NCBI GenBank assembly: GCA_938014335.1
Contig: CALLRP010000026.1
Span: 58,052 to 122,051 of the forward strand
DNA length: 64,000 nt
Direction of reading: 5' to 3'
From: an uncultured bacterium
GTDB lineage: Bacteria > Hydrogenedentota > Hydrogenedentia > Hydrogenedentales > Hydrogenedentaceae
Part shown: positions 8,967 through 18,330 of the stretch, piece by piece
How positions within the stretch are numbered: the stretch's first letter is position 1
Layout of the letters: every line of letters begins with the position of its first letter
The notes under the pieces: generated by a model
The model's database searches: none
Told to the model about the DNA's origin: nothing
The model's input: the letters and a program-made list of their open reading frames with translations, nothing else
Made by a program: the position numbers and the translations under genes

Positions 8967-11900
8967 TTAGTTTAACGAAGGTCTTAACTCTTCTAACCGA
9001 TAAACTTCAATAATATCCCCTTCCATAATATCTTCAAACTTCTCTAATTTAATTCCACATTCAAACCCTGCGGAGACTTCTCGGACATCATCTCTATTTC
9101 TTTTTAGTGACGCAACCTTATCTTCACATATAATATTCCCCTGTCGAATAACACGGGCTAAAGCCCCACGAACGGTTGTTCCATCTAATTGGAAACAACC
9201 CGCTATATTTCCATATGAAGAGGAACGGAACACTTTACGAATTTCTGCATGTCCAATAATTACTTCATTAACGATCGGTTTTAAGAGTCCTGATAATGCT
9301 TTTCTTACATCTTCAATAATGTCGTAAATAACTTCATATTTGCGAATTTCTACACCGGTTTCTTCTGCTAATTTTTGGGCTCGAGGATTCACCCCTACAT
9401 GGAAGGTCACTATAATTGCCTTGGATACTTGCGCCAATAATATATCCGACTCATTTACTTCCCCAACACTGGAACGGATGATTTCTACCCCTACTTCTTC
9501 ATTGCCTAATCCCGATAGACTGGATTTTAAAACATCAGCAGAGCCTTGAACATCCGCCTTTATGAGGATATTCAGTTTTTTCTGTTCTCCTGCTTCTACT
9601 AATGAATGAAAATCTTCAAGGGTAATAACTTTCGTTGTTTCACCGGTCTGGAACTTTTTGATTTTTTCTCTTTTTTCAGCGATTAATCTCGCCTTTCTTT
9701 CATCTTCGACGACCACCAGTGTATCTCCTGCTTCTGGAAGGGATTCCAAGCCCGATATTAGAACTGGAGTTGAAGGGGGGGCTTCACGAATGGGTTCTTC
9801 CTGTGAATTAAACATAGCTCTTATTCTTCCCCATGTATCCCCTACAAGACATATATCACCAACCTTCAATGTTCCGTTTTGGACTAAAACCCATGCTACA
9901 GGCCCAAAACCACGGCTTATTTCTGCTTCAATAACGGAGCCTCTTGCTCGTTTTTTAGGATTCGCTTTAAGTTCCATCATTTGTGATTGTAAAATGATAA
10001 GTTCAAGAAGTTCATTTACTCCTTCTCCTGTTTTAGCGGAGATATTTTTCATAATTGTTTTTCCACCCCATGCTTCATCTACAAGGTCATAGGCTATCAA
10101 TTCTTGACGCACACGGTCTGGTTGAGCATCGGGCTTATCACATTTATTTATAGCTACAATAATAGGAACTTCTGCCGCCTTCGCATGGTCAATGGCTTCA
10201 ACAGTCTGCGGTTGAACACCATCATCTGCAGCGACGACCAGGACAACGATATCGGTTATCTTTGCACCTCTGGCACGCATTTGTGTAAATGCCTCATGCC
10301 CTGGTGTATCGAGAAAAACAACTTTACCATTTGTTGTCTGAACTTCGTATGCAGCGATGTGCTGTGTAATCCCTCCGGATTCTGTATCTACAACATTCGT
10401 CTTGCGTACACGGTCTAATAAAGATGTTTTCCCATGGTCTACATGTCCCATTACAGTTATCACAGGGGCTCGAGGCACTAAATCTTCGGGGCGATCTGGT
10501 TCCTCCGATAGAATTTCTTCCTCCTCGGGAATAACTAACTGAATTTCCACTCCATATTTTTTAGCAATAAAACGAATTGTTTCCAAATCTATTAATTGAT
10601 TTTTATTCGCCATGATATTTAGATCCATCAGGTCCATAATAATATCCGATGGTGTTACTTCTAATAATTGAGATATATTTTCCACAGTCATTGGGCCTGA
10701 AACTTCAATTACAGGAATTTCCACTTTTTCCATAGTATCATCAAAATGAGCGGTTCTATCTTTTTTCTTTTTCTTCTTTTTCAGATGAAGGGATGAACCA
10801 AAAGTCTCAAATTCTTTCACTGCTGCGGCTGCTTCCTTCATCATTGTTTCATCATCCACATACACTTCATATCTATTAAACTTACCTTTCTTTTTGTCTT
10901 TCTTGTCAAATTTACCTTTTCTTTCATCTTTTCGAGCAAATAATTTTTCTTTATCTATTACAACAACACTCTTTCCTTTATTTTTTTCTTTTTTCTTTCT
11001 TAGTCTTTCTTCGGATTCTTTTTTAACTTTTGCTACTACATCGGGGTCGGGCACGGGGGGATGTTTTAATACTTTTTTGTGTTTTTTACGCCAATCATGC
11101 TCATCTTCATATTCTTCTTCTAAGAGTTCCGACTCTTCAATAGTTTCTTCTTCTGCGGGTTGAGCGATAATTAATCTTTCATCAAAATTATTATCATCTA
11201 TACGAGCCCTTGTTCCATCTGAAAGTACTATTTCTACTACCGGTTCTGCCTCTTCTACAGCGCTACCAATATTTATACCGATATTTTGCTCTTTAGTTTT
11301 TTTCTTCTTTTTTACATCATCTCCAAATGTTTTTTTCGATACTTCTTCTTCCGGGACTATCTCTGCAATATGGGTAGTTTTTTGTTCTGTTGCTGTACCA
11401 GGGAGATGTTCTTTCTCTTCTACGGACTCTAATTTCGTTTCTTTTACAATCTCATCAATTTTTGTTTTTTCAATGTATCCCTTTTTAGTTTTTTCTGGTA
11501 CCGATTCTTTTTCTTCTTTTTCAATTAAAGTTTGAGTTTCGCTTTCTCCCGATATTTCTTTACTTGATTTTTTCTTCCTTGTTTTTGTTTTCTCTGTTCC
11601 AATAATTTCGTCTTTTTTATCTTCTGCCTCCTCTGCTTTCTTTTTACTCGTTTTCGTTTTCGTTTTCTTTTTCTTTTCTTTCTCCTTGTCTATTACTGTT
11701 TCATGTCCCTCAAGTGTTTCTATTTCTTCTCTTGATTTTTTAGTTCTTGAGACCTTCTTTTTTTCTGTTTCTCCCCCCTCCCCCTCTATTTTAGCCTCTT
11801 TCTTTGTTTTCTTTGTAGATCTTGATTCTTTCTTTTTCTTTTTTTCCTCTTCTTCCTGTTTTTTCTTTAACCGTTCGTCAAACTTTTTCTCATCCTCATC

Positions 11901-12038
11901 TATGTCCAATAAGGCTTCGCTCATTTCGTCAGACAATTCTTCCGTAAGGGAATTAAATCCATACAATGTTTGTAGGATTTCACTTGCCCTTTCTATACTC
12001 ATTGTCAATCTTTTTGAAAACTCTTTTAATGACGGCAT
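8967..12038 (-). CDS. infB: Translation initiation factor IF-2
   Basis: The protein has 1023 residues. It opens with a short IF2 N-terminal helical domain. A very long Lys/Glu/Thr-rich linker follows (about residues 50-420), and then a second N-terminal-type subdomain ([20 protein letters not shown]). The GTPase domain comes next, with [14 protein letters not shown] (near residue 525), DTPGHEAF and NKCD, followed by domains II-IV ending in [13 protein letters not shown]. It delivers initiator tRNA to the 30S subunit. The ATG at 12038 is preceded by GGGAGG at good spacing. The linker is strongly biased to purines on its coding strand, which leaves a long pyrimidine-rich stretch on the plus strand between about 10.7 and 11.9 kb. 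Confidence 0.97.
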   Translation of the reverse strand: MPSLKEFSKRLTMSIERASEILQTLYGFNSLTEELSDEMSEALLDIDEDEKKFDERLKKKQEEEEKKKKKESRSTKKTKKEAKIEGEGGETEKKKVSRTKKSREEIETLEGHETVIDKEKEKKKKTKTKTSKKKAEEAEDKKDEIIGTEKTKTRKKKSSKEISGESETQTLIEKEEKESVPEKTKKGYIEKTKIDEIVKETKLESVEEKEHLPGTATEQKTTHIAEIVPEEEVSKKTFGDDVKKKKKTKEQNIGINIGSAVEEAEPVVEIVLSDGTRARIDDNNFDERLIIAQPAEEETIEESELLEEEYEDEHDWRKKHKKVLKHPPVPDPDVVAKVKKESEERLRKKKEKNKGKSVVVIDKEKLFARKDERKGKFDKKDKKKGKFNRYEVYVDDETMMKEAAAAVKEFETFGSSLHLKKKKKKKDRTAHFDDTMEKVEIPVIEVSGPMTVENISQLLEVTPSDIIMDLMDLNIMANKNQLIDLETIRFIAKKYGVEIQLVIPEEEEILSEEPDRPEDLVPRAPVITVMGHVDHGKTSLLDRVRKTNVVDTESGGITQHIAAYEVQTTNGKVVFLDTPGHEAFTQMRARGAKITDIVVLVVAADDGVQPQTVEAIDHAKAAEVPIIVAINKCDKPDAQPDRVRQELIAYDLVDEAWGGKTIMKNISAKTGEGVNELLELIILQSQMMELKANPKKRARGSVIEAEISRGFGPVAWVLVQNGTLKVGDICLVGDTWGRIRAMFNSQEEPIREAPPSTPVLISGLESLPEAGDTLVVVEDERKARLIAEKREKIKKFQTGETTKVITLEDFHSLVEAGEQKKLNILIKADVQGSADVLKSSLSGLGNEEVGVEIIRSSVGEVNESDILLAQVSKAIIVTFHVGVNPRAQKLAEETGVEIRKYEVIYDIIEDVRKALSGLLKPIVNEVIIGHAEIRKVFRSSSYGNIAGCFQLDGTTVRGALARVIRQGNIICEDKVASLKRNRDDVREVSAGFECGIKLEKFEDIMEGDIIEVYRLEELRPSLN

Positions 12039-12073
12039 TCAAAAACCTCCCGGAACATAGTTCCTTTTATTCT

Positions 12074-13141
12074 TTACTCGTTATTTTCTGAGTCATCCTG
12101 ATATGAAACTTGTTCCGCTTTAATGTCTATGTTCCAACCAACAATACGAGATGTTAGTCTTGCATTTTGTCCCTGTTTTCCAATGGCTAATGATAATTGG
12201 TCGTGAGGCACTACAACTGTTATTAATTTTTTCTGTTTATCTATAGATACCTCAATAATATCCGCTGGACTAAGTGCTCGAGCACATAGTTCTGCTGGAT
12301 TATCGCTCCATTCTATAATATCAATTTTTTCTCCACCTAATTCTTCTACGACAGCACGAACTCTTGCACCCTTAAGTCCGACACAGGCACCAATAGGATC
12401 AACTGTGGGGTCATGTGACACTACTGCTATTTTACTCCTTTTTCCCGGATCTCTTGCTACTGCTTTAATCTCTACAATTCCTTCATATATCTCTGGAACT
12501 TCACTTTCAAAAAGACTGCGAACCAGATTAGGAGTGGCCCTCGATAAAATAATAACAGGACCTTTTTGATTTTTATCTTTTTTTTCTACTTTTAATATGT
12601 ATGCTTTTATTCTATCATTAAGACGATAAATCTCACCGGGGGTTTGTTCTTTTGCAGGAAGAATTGCTTCAGCTTTTCCTAATGATACAATAATGTCTCC
12701 TTTATTAATCCTTTTCACTGAACCTGTAACGAGGTCACCCTCTCTTTGTTTAAATTCTGAAAAGACATGCTCTTTCTCCGCCTCTTTAATCTTCTGGATA
12801 ATTACATTCTTTGCAGATTGTGCTGCAATTCTACGGAAACCCGACAGTTCTGTCGGGACTTTAAGGTGTTTTCCGATGGTAACATCCGGATTAAGTTTAA
12901 GGGCGTCTTCTAGTGAAATTTGCGTCGCAGGTTCCTCAACCTTTTCAACTACTGTTCTAATCTCATAAATTTTAAACTCCAGTGTATCTGGAATTAGTTC
13001 TACAACGACTTTTGACTTTTGTCCAATTTCCTTTTTTGCAGCTGCTTCTATTGCACTTCGAATTGCTTCTAAAAGTGCATTCCTATCAATATTTTTTTCC
13101 AGTTCTAACTGGTCAAGTATTATTTTGAGTTCCTGGTTCAA
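12074..13141 (-). CDS. nusA: Transcription termination/antitermination factor NusA
   Basis: This 355-residue protein has the NusA N-terminal RNA-polymerase-binding domain, an S1 domain (EGDLVTGSVKRINKGDIIVS, about residues 133-200), and two KH domains (DPIGACVGLKGARVRAVVEE and LAIGKQGQNARLTSRIVGW). It lacks the C-terminal acidic repeats found in enterobacterial NusA, as in many other phyla. The start codon is TTG at 13141, with GGAG eight bases upstream. It modulates pausing, termination and antitermination. It lies between rimP and infB, the normal order. Confidence 0.96.
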   Translation of the reverse strand: MNQELKIILDQLELEKNIDRNALLEAIRSAIEAAAKKEIGQKSKVVVELIPDTLEFKIYEIRTVVEKVEEPATQISLEDALKLNPDVTIGKHLKVPTELSGFRRIAAQSAKNVIIQKIKEAEKEHVFSEFKQREGDLVTGSVKRINKGDIIVSLGKAEAILPAKEQTPGEIYRLNDRIKAYILKVEKKDKNQKGPVIILSRATPNLVRSLFESEVPEIYEGIVEIKAVARDPGKRSKIAVVSHDPTVDPIGACVGLKGARVRAVVEELGGEKIDIIEWSDNPAELCARALSPADIIEVSIDKQKKLITVVVPHDQLSLAIGKQGQNARLTSRIVGWNIDIKAEQVSYQDDSENNE

Positions 13142-13162
13142 TCGAGTTTCTCCTTTTTCCCT

Positions 13163-13621
13163 TTAACGAATTAAGTTGGCATGTTTAAGGTTTTCTAAAT
13201 GTATCCGGAATATCTCACCATGAACATCAACCAAAACCATTTCATTTTCAATACCTTGTAATATCCCTTTAAAGATTTTTCGACCATTTACAGGCATATC
13301 CGTTTGGATTCGAACAGGCTCGCCAGAAAAACGAACAAAATCTTTTTCTCGACGGATAGGACGGTCAAAACCAGGAGATGATACCTCCAATATATACGAA
13401 GTCTCTTCCATTTCTACTGTATCCAAAACATTGCTTAAGACTCGAGAAACTGCTGTACAATCGTCTAAAGTGACAGGGCGTTCTAAATGTTCAATAAAAA
13501 CACGCAATACAGGAGAACGTCCTGAGGTGCCAAACTCTAATTCAATAAGTTCAAAACCTTGCTCTATAATATAAGGTTCTAATAATATCCACAAATTGTG
13601 TATTCTCTCTTTTGTGGACAT
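13163..13621 (-). CDS. rimP: Ribosome maturation factor RimP
   Basis: This 152-residue protein shows the RimP pattern: GFELIELEFGTSGRSPVLRV near the N-terminus and YILEVSSPGFDRPIRREKDF in the middle, followed by a C-terminal SH3-like half. It assists assembly of the 30S subunit. The ATG at 13621 is preceded by AGGAG at six-base spacing. It is the first gene of the nusA-infB operon: an intrinsic terminator lies only about 40 bp upstream of it, so the operon promoter must sit in or next to that short gap. I could not assign a confident -10/-35 pair. Confidence 0.94.
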   Translation of the reverse strand: MSTKERIHNLWILLEPYIIEQGFELIELEFGTSGRSPVLRVFIEHLERPVTLDDCTAVSRVLSNVLDTVEMEETSYILEVSSPGFDRPIRREKDFVRFSGEPVRIQTDMPVNGRKIFKGILQGIENEMVLVDVHGEIFRIHLENLKHANLIR

Positions 13622-13659
13622 TGTATACTCCTGTCAAATTCAAGTGTTTATAATAAGAA

Positions 13660-13682
13660 AGAGTGGGTTTTTCACCCACTCT
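13660..13682 (-). terminator. Intrinsic terminator between pgeF and the rimP operon
   Basis: A perfect 9-bp inverted repeat (AGAGTGGGT / ACCCACTCT) with a 5-base loop lies 58 bp after the pgeF stop and about 40 bp before the rimP start, both on the minus strand. The flanks are A/T-rich but without a long uninterrupted T-run, so termination strength is uncertain. Its position cleanly separates the two minus-strand operons. Confidence 0.7.
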
Positions 13683-13739
13683 ATTATTTGTCAAACAATA
13701 TCATAGTTTATCACAAAGGAACTTATTCTTTCAATAATT

Positions 13740-14423
13740 TTAAATCATTCCAATCGCGTAATTTCGTAATTCTCTATCTCCTTTTCTATATGAATAATAT
13801 CTATCGTTACAATGCGTACATTCACAAATACTTAATATGTTCTTTTCTTTTATTCCATATTCAACTAACTGTTTTTCGTTTGATTTCCATAAATCAAGGG
13901 TTTTATTTTCTGTAATTATCAAACCTTCATTAAAGATTTTTTCTAATAAATCAGTAGGTAAATAATAACAACAGGGACCTATAGAAGGTCCTATCAAAGC
14001 CACTATATCATCTCTATTTGAGTCAAAGTCATCATTTAACTTTTTCAAGGCTTTTTGAACAATTTTTTTCCTAGTCCCTTCTCTACCGGCATGAATTACA
14101 CCTAATATTTTCTTTTGGGTATCAAAAAGAAATATGGGAACACAATCTGCAACGGATATACATAACGCTATGCCTGGAACTTGAGTAATGATACCATCTG
14201 CAGTAGATATTTTTTCATTTTCATGAGGCCCAATAATAAGAATTTCATCGGAATGTTCCTGTTTTACCCTACGTACTGTAAGTGGAAATATTCCATTTTG
14301 TTCTAAAATTGATTTTATTTGGTGTGTTTTTTCATTTTCCGATAAATTACTTTTTATATCTTCTTTCGTTAGAATACCTGCACACGATAATCCAAATTTT
14401 TCAATTTTTTTAAAGCGGATCAA
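13740..14423 (-). CDS. pgeF: Peptidoglycan editing factor PgeF (YfiH, multicopper-oxidase-fold purine phosphorylase family)
   Basis: The 227-residue protein carries the family metal/active-site signatures: VKQEHSDE (His), SVADCVPIFL (Cys) and GVIHAGREGTRKKIV (His), followed by IGPSIGPCCY. YfiH/PgeF proteins have been described as peptidoglycan-quality factors and as purine nucleoside phosphorylases related to LACC1. It is slightly shorter than the typical 240-250 residues. It is the last gene of the ctpA-to-hslU run and is followed by an intrinsic terminator. A laccase label from older annotation would be misleading. Confidence 0.88.
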   Translation of the reverse strand: MIRFKKIEKFGLSCAGILTKEDIKSNLSENEKTHQIKSILEQNGIFPLTVRRVKQEHSDEILIIGPHENEKISTADGIITQVPGIALCISVADCVPIFLFDTQKKILGVIHAGREGTRKKIVQKALKKLNDDFDSNRDDIVALIGPSIGPCCYYLPTDLLEKIFNEGLIITENKTLDLWKSNEKQLVEYGIKEKNILSICECTHCNDRYYSYRKGDRELRNYAIGMI

Positions 14424-14458
14424 TTCAATTTTTACCTCTGGTATTAATTATCTTTTGT

Positions 14459-15853
14459 TTATAAAATATATTTAGACAAATCTCTACTTTCAATTACTGT
14501 TTTTAATCTATTATCTACCCATTCCTTATCAATTACAATTTCTTTTTTCTCATAATTTTGTACATCATACATAATATCTTCTAAGACTACTTCCATTATA
14601 GTATGCAATCTTCTTGCTCCAATATCTTCGGTTTCCTGATTAATTTTTTCGCAATATTCTGCCATACATTCAATAGCATCTTCTGAAAATCTAATATCAA
14701 TTTGTTCGGTCTTTATTAATTCTGTATATTGGCGAATTAAAGAATTTTGGGGTTCAGTTAAGATTCTCTTGAAATCCTCTTTGCTTAGGCTTTTTAATTC
14801 TACACGGATCGGAAACCTTCCCTGAAGTTCTGGAATTAAGTCAGATACCTTTGTCATATGAAAAGCACCTGCAGCAATAAACAAGATATGGTCTGTTCGA
14901 ACCGTACCATATTTAGTTAGAACCGTACTCCCTTCTACAATGGGCAATATGTCTCTCTGGACACCCTCTCGGGACACATCGGGTCCATGTGTAGAAGAAC
15001 CTTTGGAAGCAATTTTATCTATCTCATCAAGGAAAATAATGCCCGTATTTTGGACTCTCTCAATAGCTTCGCGTGTAACCTGTTCCATATCTATTAAATC
15101 TTGTAATATCTCCGATTCTAATATTTTTCTCGCCTCACTAATTTTTACCTTTCTCCTTTTTTGTGACTGTGGCATAATTTTCCCTAACATATCTTGTAAA
15201 GTAATTTCCATTTCTTCTAAACTTGATCCCGAAAAAACTTGCATTAAAGGCATCCCTTTCGATTCTTTAATATCAATTTCTACTTCTTTATCTTCAAGAA
15301 GTCCTTGTTTCAATCTTTCTCTTAAAATTTCCCTTGCTTTCTTAAAAGAGTCATCCTTTTCTATAGAAGCAGGTTTTTCATCTCCTTGAGAAGGGTCAAA
15401 AGGTTTATATCTTTCTCCAGTTCTTGGCGGTTCGGGTAAAAGAATATCTAACAATTTTTCTTCTACAATTCTTTGCGCTTCTTCTCTTTTTTGTTCTTTC
15501 ATCTCTTCTCGGACCATATTTACCGCGACATCTACTAATTCCCGAATCATGGATTCACAGTCCCTTCCTACATAACCCACTTCTGTGAAACGAGATGCCT
15601 CCACTTTTATGAAAGGAGCATTCACAAGACGAGCCAAACGACGGGCTATTTCGGTTTTACCAACACCCGTAGGTCCTATCATAATAATATTTTTGGGTAT
15701 TATGTCTTCTTTTAAATCAGATGTTATTTTATGTCTTCGCCAGCGGTTTCGAAGTGCTATGGCTACTTTCTTTTTTGCTTCATCCTGACCGACAATATAT
15801 TTATCTAACTCTTCAACAATCTTTTTAGGTATCAATTCTTTTTCTTTTAACAT
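14459..15853 (-). CDS. hslU: ATP-dependent protease ATPase subunit HslU
   Basis: The 464-residue protein starts with the HslU-type N-terminus ([17 protein letters not shown]). Walker A is GPTGVGKTE (residues 60-68), followed by [20 protein letters not shown], an intermediate domain (about 110-240), Walker B in [11 protein letters not shown], and a C-terminal ATPase/lid domain. It ends in DLSKYIL, which matches the C-terminal tail that docks into the HslV peptidase ring. No hslV is next to it or anywhere in the window. It overlaps the end of rpiB by 7 bp. The retained tail suggests that a partner peptidase exists elsewhere in the genome. Confidence 0.95.
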   Translation of the reverse strand: MLKEKELIPKKIVEELDKYIVGQDEAKKKVAIALRNRWRRHKITSDLKEDIIPKNIIMIGPTGVGKTEIARRLARLVNAPFIKVEASRFTEVGYVGRDCESMIRELVDVAVNMVREEMKEQKREEAQRIVEEKLLDILLPEPPRTGERYKPFDPSQGDEKPASIEKDDSFKKAREILRERLKQGLLEDKEVEIDIKESKGMPLMQVFSGSSLEEMEITLQDMLGKIMPQSQKRRKVKISEARKILESEILQDLIDMEQVTREAIERVQNTGIIFLDEIDKIASKGSSTHGPDVSREGVQRDILPIVEGSTVLTKYGTVRTDHILFIAAGAFHMTKVSDLIPELQGRFPIRVELKSLSKEDFKRILTEPQNSLIRQYTELIKTEQIDIRFSEDAIECMAEYCEKINQETEDIGARRLHTIMEVVLEDIMYDVQNYEKKEIVIDKEWVDNRLKTVIESRDLSKYIL

Positions 15854-16311
15854 TTGAATTCCCCTAATTTATCTAATTTTTCAAGTCTTCTTTGGTGTCG
15901 CTCCTCACCTGAAAATGGTGTATTAAGCCAAATATCAATAATTTCATAACATTGTTCTATTGTTAATATTCTTCTACCTAAACAAAGGACATTAGAATTA
16001 TTGTGAGTCCTTGCTAATTGAGCCATCAATGGGGTTGTGCATACGGTTGCACGAATTCCCGGAAAACGGTTTGCACTCATAGAAACACCTATTCCAGTCC
16101 CACAAATTAGAATACCTCTTTCAATTTCACCTTTTATTAATCCTTCACATAGTGCCTTTGCATAGTCAGGATAATCAACTGATTCAGGACCAAATGTCCC
16201 ATAGTCAATAACTTCATATCCTTTTTTCTGCAAATATTCTATAATTGAAGGTTTATACAACGGAGGGGGACCTTCATATCCTGCATGGTCACAGCCAATC
16301 CCGATTTTCAT
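15847..16311 (-). CDS. rpiB: Ribose-5-phosphate isomerase B
   Basis: This 154-residue RpiB/LacAB-family protein has GCDHAGYE near the N-terminus, [14 protein letters not shown], the active-site Cys loop [15 protein letters not shown], and [12 protein letters not shown]. It interconverts ribose-5-phosphate and ribulose-5-phosphate in the pentose phosphate pathway. A small Pro-rich insertion (GPPPLYK) follows the first motif. It is embedded in a minus-strand housekeeping operon between tsaC and hslU. Confidence 0.93.
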   Translation of the reverse strand: MKIGIGCDHAGYEGPPPLYKPSIIEYLQKKGYEVIDYGTFGPESVDYPDYAKALCEGLIKGEIERGILICGTGIGVSMSANRFPGIRATVCTTPLMAQLARTHNNSNVLCLGRRILTIEQCYEIIDIWLNTPFSGEERHQRRLEKLDKLGEFKC

Positions 16312-16329
16312 AAATTATCCTTTATTTTT

Positions 16330-16932
16330 TTAAGTTAAAACTTTCATTAACTCATCTTTTTTAATAACCCCTTCTCGAAATATTTCTCCTGTATCAGGGT
16401 CAAATACAGTAGAAACTTCAGAATTCCCTAAAAATGTACTTTCTATTACAACAGCAATCCCTTCAGGTAATTCTGAAATATTTTTCGCTGGAAGTTCCCC
16501 TGAACGGTTAGCAGATGTAGAAGTAATTGCATGACCAAATTCTAATGTCAGTCTTTGTGCAACGGGATGAGAAGTCCATCGGACAGAAACCTTTTCTTTC
16601 CCTGCAGTAATTCTTTTTGAGATTGTTGGGGCTACAGGTAACACTAAGGAAAGAGGTCCAGGCCAATATTTATCTATATATTTTTTTGCTTTTTCTGAAA
16701 CGGATACTACGATTTCATCTAATTGTTTTAGGTTTCCTATAACTAATAATATAGGTTTATTTTCATCCCTTCCTTTTACTTGAAATAGGTTTTTAACGGC
16801 TTCTTCTGAAAAGGGGTTTACCGCAAGTCCAAAGACTGTTTCTGTAGGATAGGCAACGATTTGATTTTTTTCCAGAGCAAATACAGATTGTTTAATTCCA
16901 TTATCGTCTGGCTTAACAATTATCATAATCAA
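16330..16932 (-). CDS. L-threonylcarbamoyladenylate synthase (Sua5/YciO/YrdC family)
   Basis: The 200-residue protein has the YrdC-domain motifs AYPTETVFGLA, KGRDENKPILL, YWPGPLSLVLP and TSTSANRSGE. It makes threonylcarbamoyl-AMP for the t6A37 modification of tRNA. The length fits the short TsaC/YrdC form without the C-terminal Sua5 domain. The beginning MIMIIVKPDD overlaps the end of rdgB by 20 bp, and a start at the second Met is equally possible. Confidence 0.93.
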   Translation of the reverse strand: MIMIIVKPDDNGIKQSVFALEKNQIVAYPTETVFGLAVNPFSEEAVKNLFQVKGRDENKPILLVIGNLKQLDEIVVSVSEKAKKYIDKYWPGPLSLVLPVAPTISKRITAGKEKVSVRWTSHPVAQRLTLEFGHAITSTSANRSGELPAKNISELPEGIAVVIESTFLGNSEVSTVFDPDTGEIFREGVIKKDELMKVLT

Positions 16933-17536
16933 AATTCCTCAAGAATTCTGACATTTTACGAAAAGCCAATGCACGATGACTTATTTTATTTTTTTCTTCT
17001 GCTGAAAGTTCAGCAAAGGTATTTTCATAACCTAATGGAACAAAAACAGGGTCATAACCAAAACCATTTTCTCCATAAGGTTCTATACTTATGTGTCCTT
17101 CTATAATTCCTTTTTCACAATGAGTAAAACCATTAGGTAAAGCAAACATTGCACAACAAACAAATCTTGCAGTTCTTTCGTGCCATGGAATCCCTTCCAT
17201 TTCTTTTAGTAGTTTCTGGATATTTCGTTTTGAATCTCCATCCACACCACCATAACTGGATGAATATACTCCCGGTCTTCCATTAAGGGAATCAACTTCT
17301 AAACCCGAATCATCTGAAAGAGAAGGGAAATTTGTAATTTTAGTGCAGGAGATTGCTTTTATTGATGCATTTTCTTCATAAGTAGCTCCTGTCTCTTCTG
17401 GTAAAGATACATCGGGAAAATCCTTTAAAAATTTTACATCCCAATCTGGCAGTTCCAATATTTCGATTATCTCTTTATACTTATTTCTATTCCCTGTTGC
17501 AAGAACAAGTATGCGGGATTTATTCATTCCAACCAA
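16913..17536 (-). CDS. rdgB: XTP/dITP diphosphatase (RdgB/HAM1 family)
   Basis: This 207-residue protein has ILVLATGNRNKYKEI at the N-terminus, SLSDDSGLEVDSLNGRPGVYS in the middle, and GENGFGYDPVFVP with AELSAEEKNKISHRALA at the C-terminus. These are the substrate- and metal-binding motifs of the HAM1 family, which clears non-canonical purine nucleotides. The start could be Met1 or Met4; both overlap or abut the rph stop. The rph-rdgB pairing is common in bacteria. Confidence 0.95.
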   Translation of the reverse strand: MVGMNKSRILVLATGNRNKYKEIIEILELPDWDVKFLKDFPDVSLPEETGATYEENASIKAISCTKITNFPSLSDDSGLEVDSLNGRPGVYSSSYGGVDGDSKRNIQKLLKEMEGIPWHERTARFVCCAMFALPNGFTHCEKGIIEGHISIEPYGENGFGYDPVFVPLGYENTFAELSAEEKNKISHRALAFRKMSEFLRNFDYDNC

Positions 17537-18236
17537 TTACCTTTTTTTGAATTTCCATAATTTGTTGTATTCCTTGCTCTGCAAGGTCAATCAATTCATT
17601 TAATTGTTTCCGATTAAATATCCCATGCTCTCCACAACCCTGTATCTCAATCAATTCTTTTTTAGAATTCATTACAATATTCATATCTACAATGGCTTGT
17701 GCATCTTCGTTGTAATCTAAATCCAACAAATATTCATCGTTGACCAGTCCGACACTTACAGCAGAGCATAGATCTATCACAGGAGATTTTTTTAGAAAAC
17801 CATTATCTACAGATTGTTTTAATGCGTCATAAACAGCAATAATCCCCCCTGTTATGGACGCTGTCCTTGTTCCACCATCTGCCTGTATTACATCACAATC
17901 AACTGTTATTTGGCATTCTCCCATTTCATTAAGATTAACAACAGCCCTTAAACTTCTCCCTATCAGACGACTTATTTCTTGGGCTCTTCCTTTTCTGATG
18001 GATTCTCTGTCCACTCTTTGAGAAGTCGACCCAGGAAGCATTCCATATTCAGCTGTTATCCAACCATGTCCAGAATCTCGTAACCACGGGGGAACTTTGC
18101 TTTCTAAAAATGCTGTACAAATAACCTTTGTGTCTCCAAAGCATACTAATACGGAACCATGGGCATGTTTTGTGTAATTTCTTTCAATTGTTATTGGACG
18201 AAGTTCATTATTTGCTCGGTTGTAGGAACGTTTCAT
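17520..18236 (-). CDS. rph: Ribonuclease PH
   Basis: From the ATG at 18236 the protein is 238 residues and begins MKRSYNRANNELRPITIERN, the normal RNase PH N-terminus. It continues with GSVLVCFGDTKVICTA, GWITAEYGMLPGST, RIGRSLRA-like phosphate-binding residues (RLIGRSLRAV) and QADGGTRTASITG. It trims the 3' ends of tRNA precursors using phosphate. The frame is open for 22 more codons upstream (to an ATG at 18302). That extension has no family resemblance and no Shine-Dalgarno, whereas GAGGAAG precedes the 18236 ATG, so I choose the shorter form. Confidence 0.94.
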   Translation of the reverse strand: MKRSYNRANNELRPITIERNYTKHAHGSVLVCFGDTKVICTAFLESKVPPWLRDSGHGWITAEYGMLPGSTSQRVDRESIRKGRAQEISRLIGRSLRAVVNLNEMGECQITVDCDVIQADGGTRTASITGGIIAVYDALKQSVDNGFLKKSPVIDLCSAVSVGLVNDEYLLDLDYNEDAQAIVDMNIVMNSKKELIEIQGCGEHGIFNRKQLNELIDLAEQGIQQIMEIQKKVIGWNE

Positions 18237-18330
18237 ACCTATTATCTTCCTCAAAGTGTTTAAATCAAAAGGACGCTGAACTAATTTCTCTCTTTTTCCC
18301 ATAAAATATTTCTATTTTTAATTCTAAATT

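Noticed and set aside
11686..12060. A 124-codon plus-strand frame rich in Ser and Phe
   Set aside because: It is the antisense of the Lys/Glu-rich IF-2 linker; long antisense frames are expected from that codon bias.
18237..18302. 22-residue N-terminal extension of RNase PH
   Set aside because: The canonical N-terminus starts at the ATG at 18236 with GAGGAAG upstream; the extension lacks a ribosome site.
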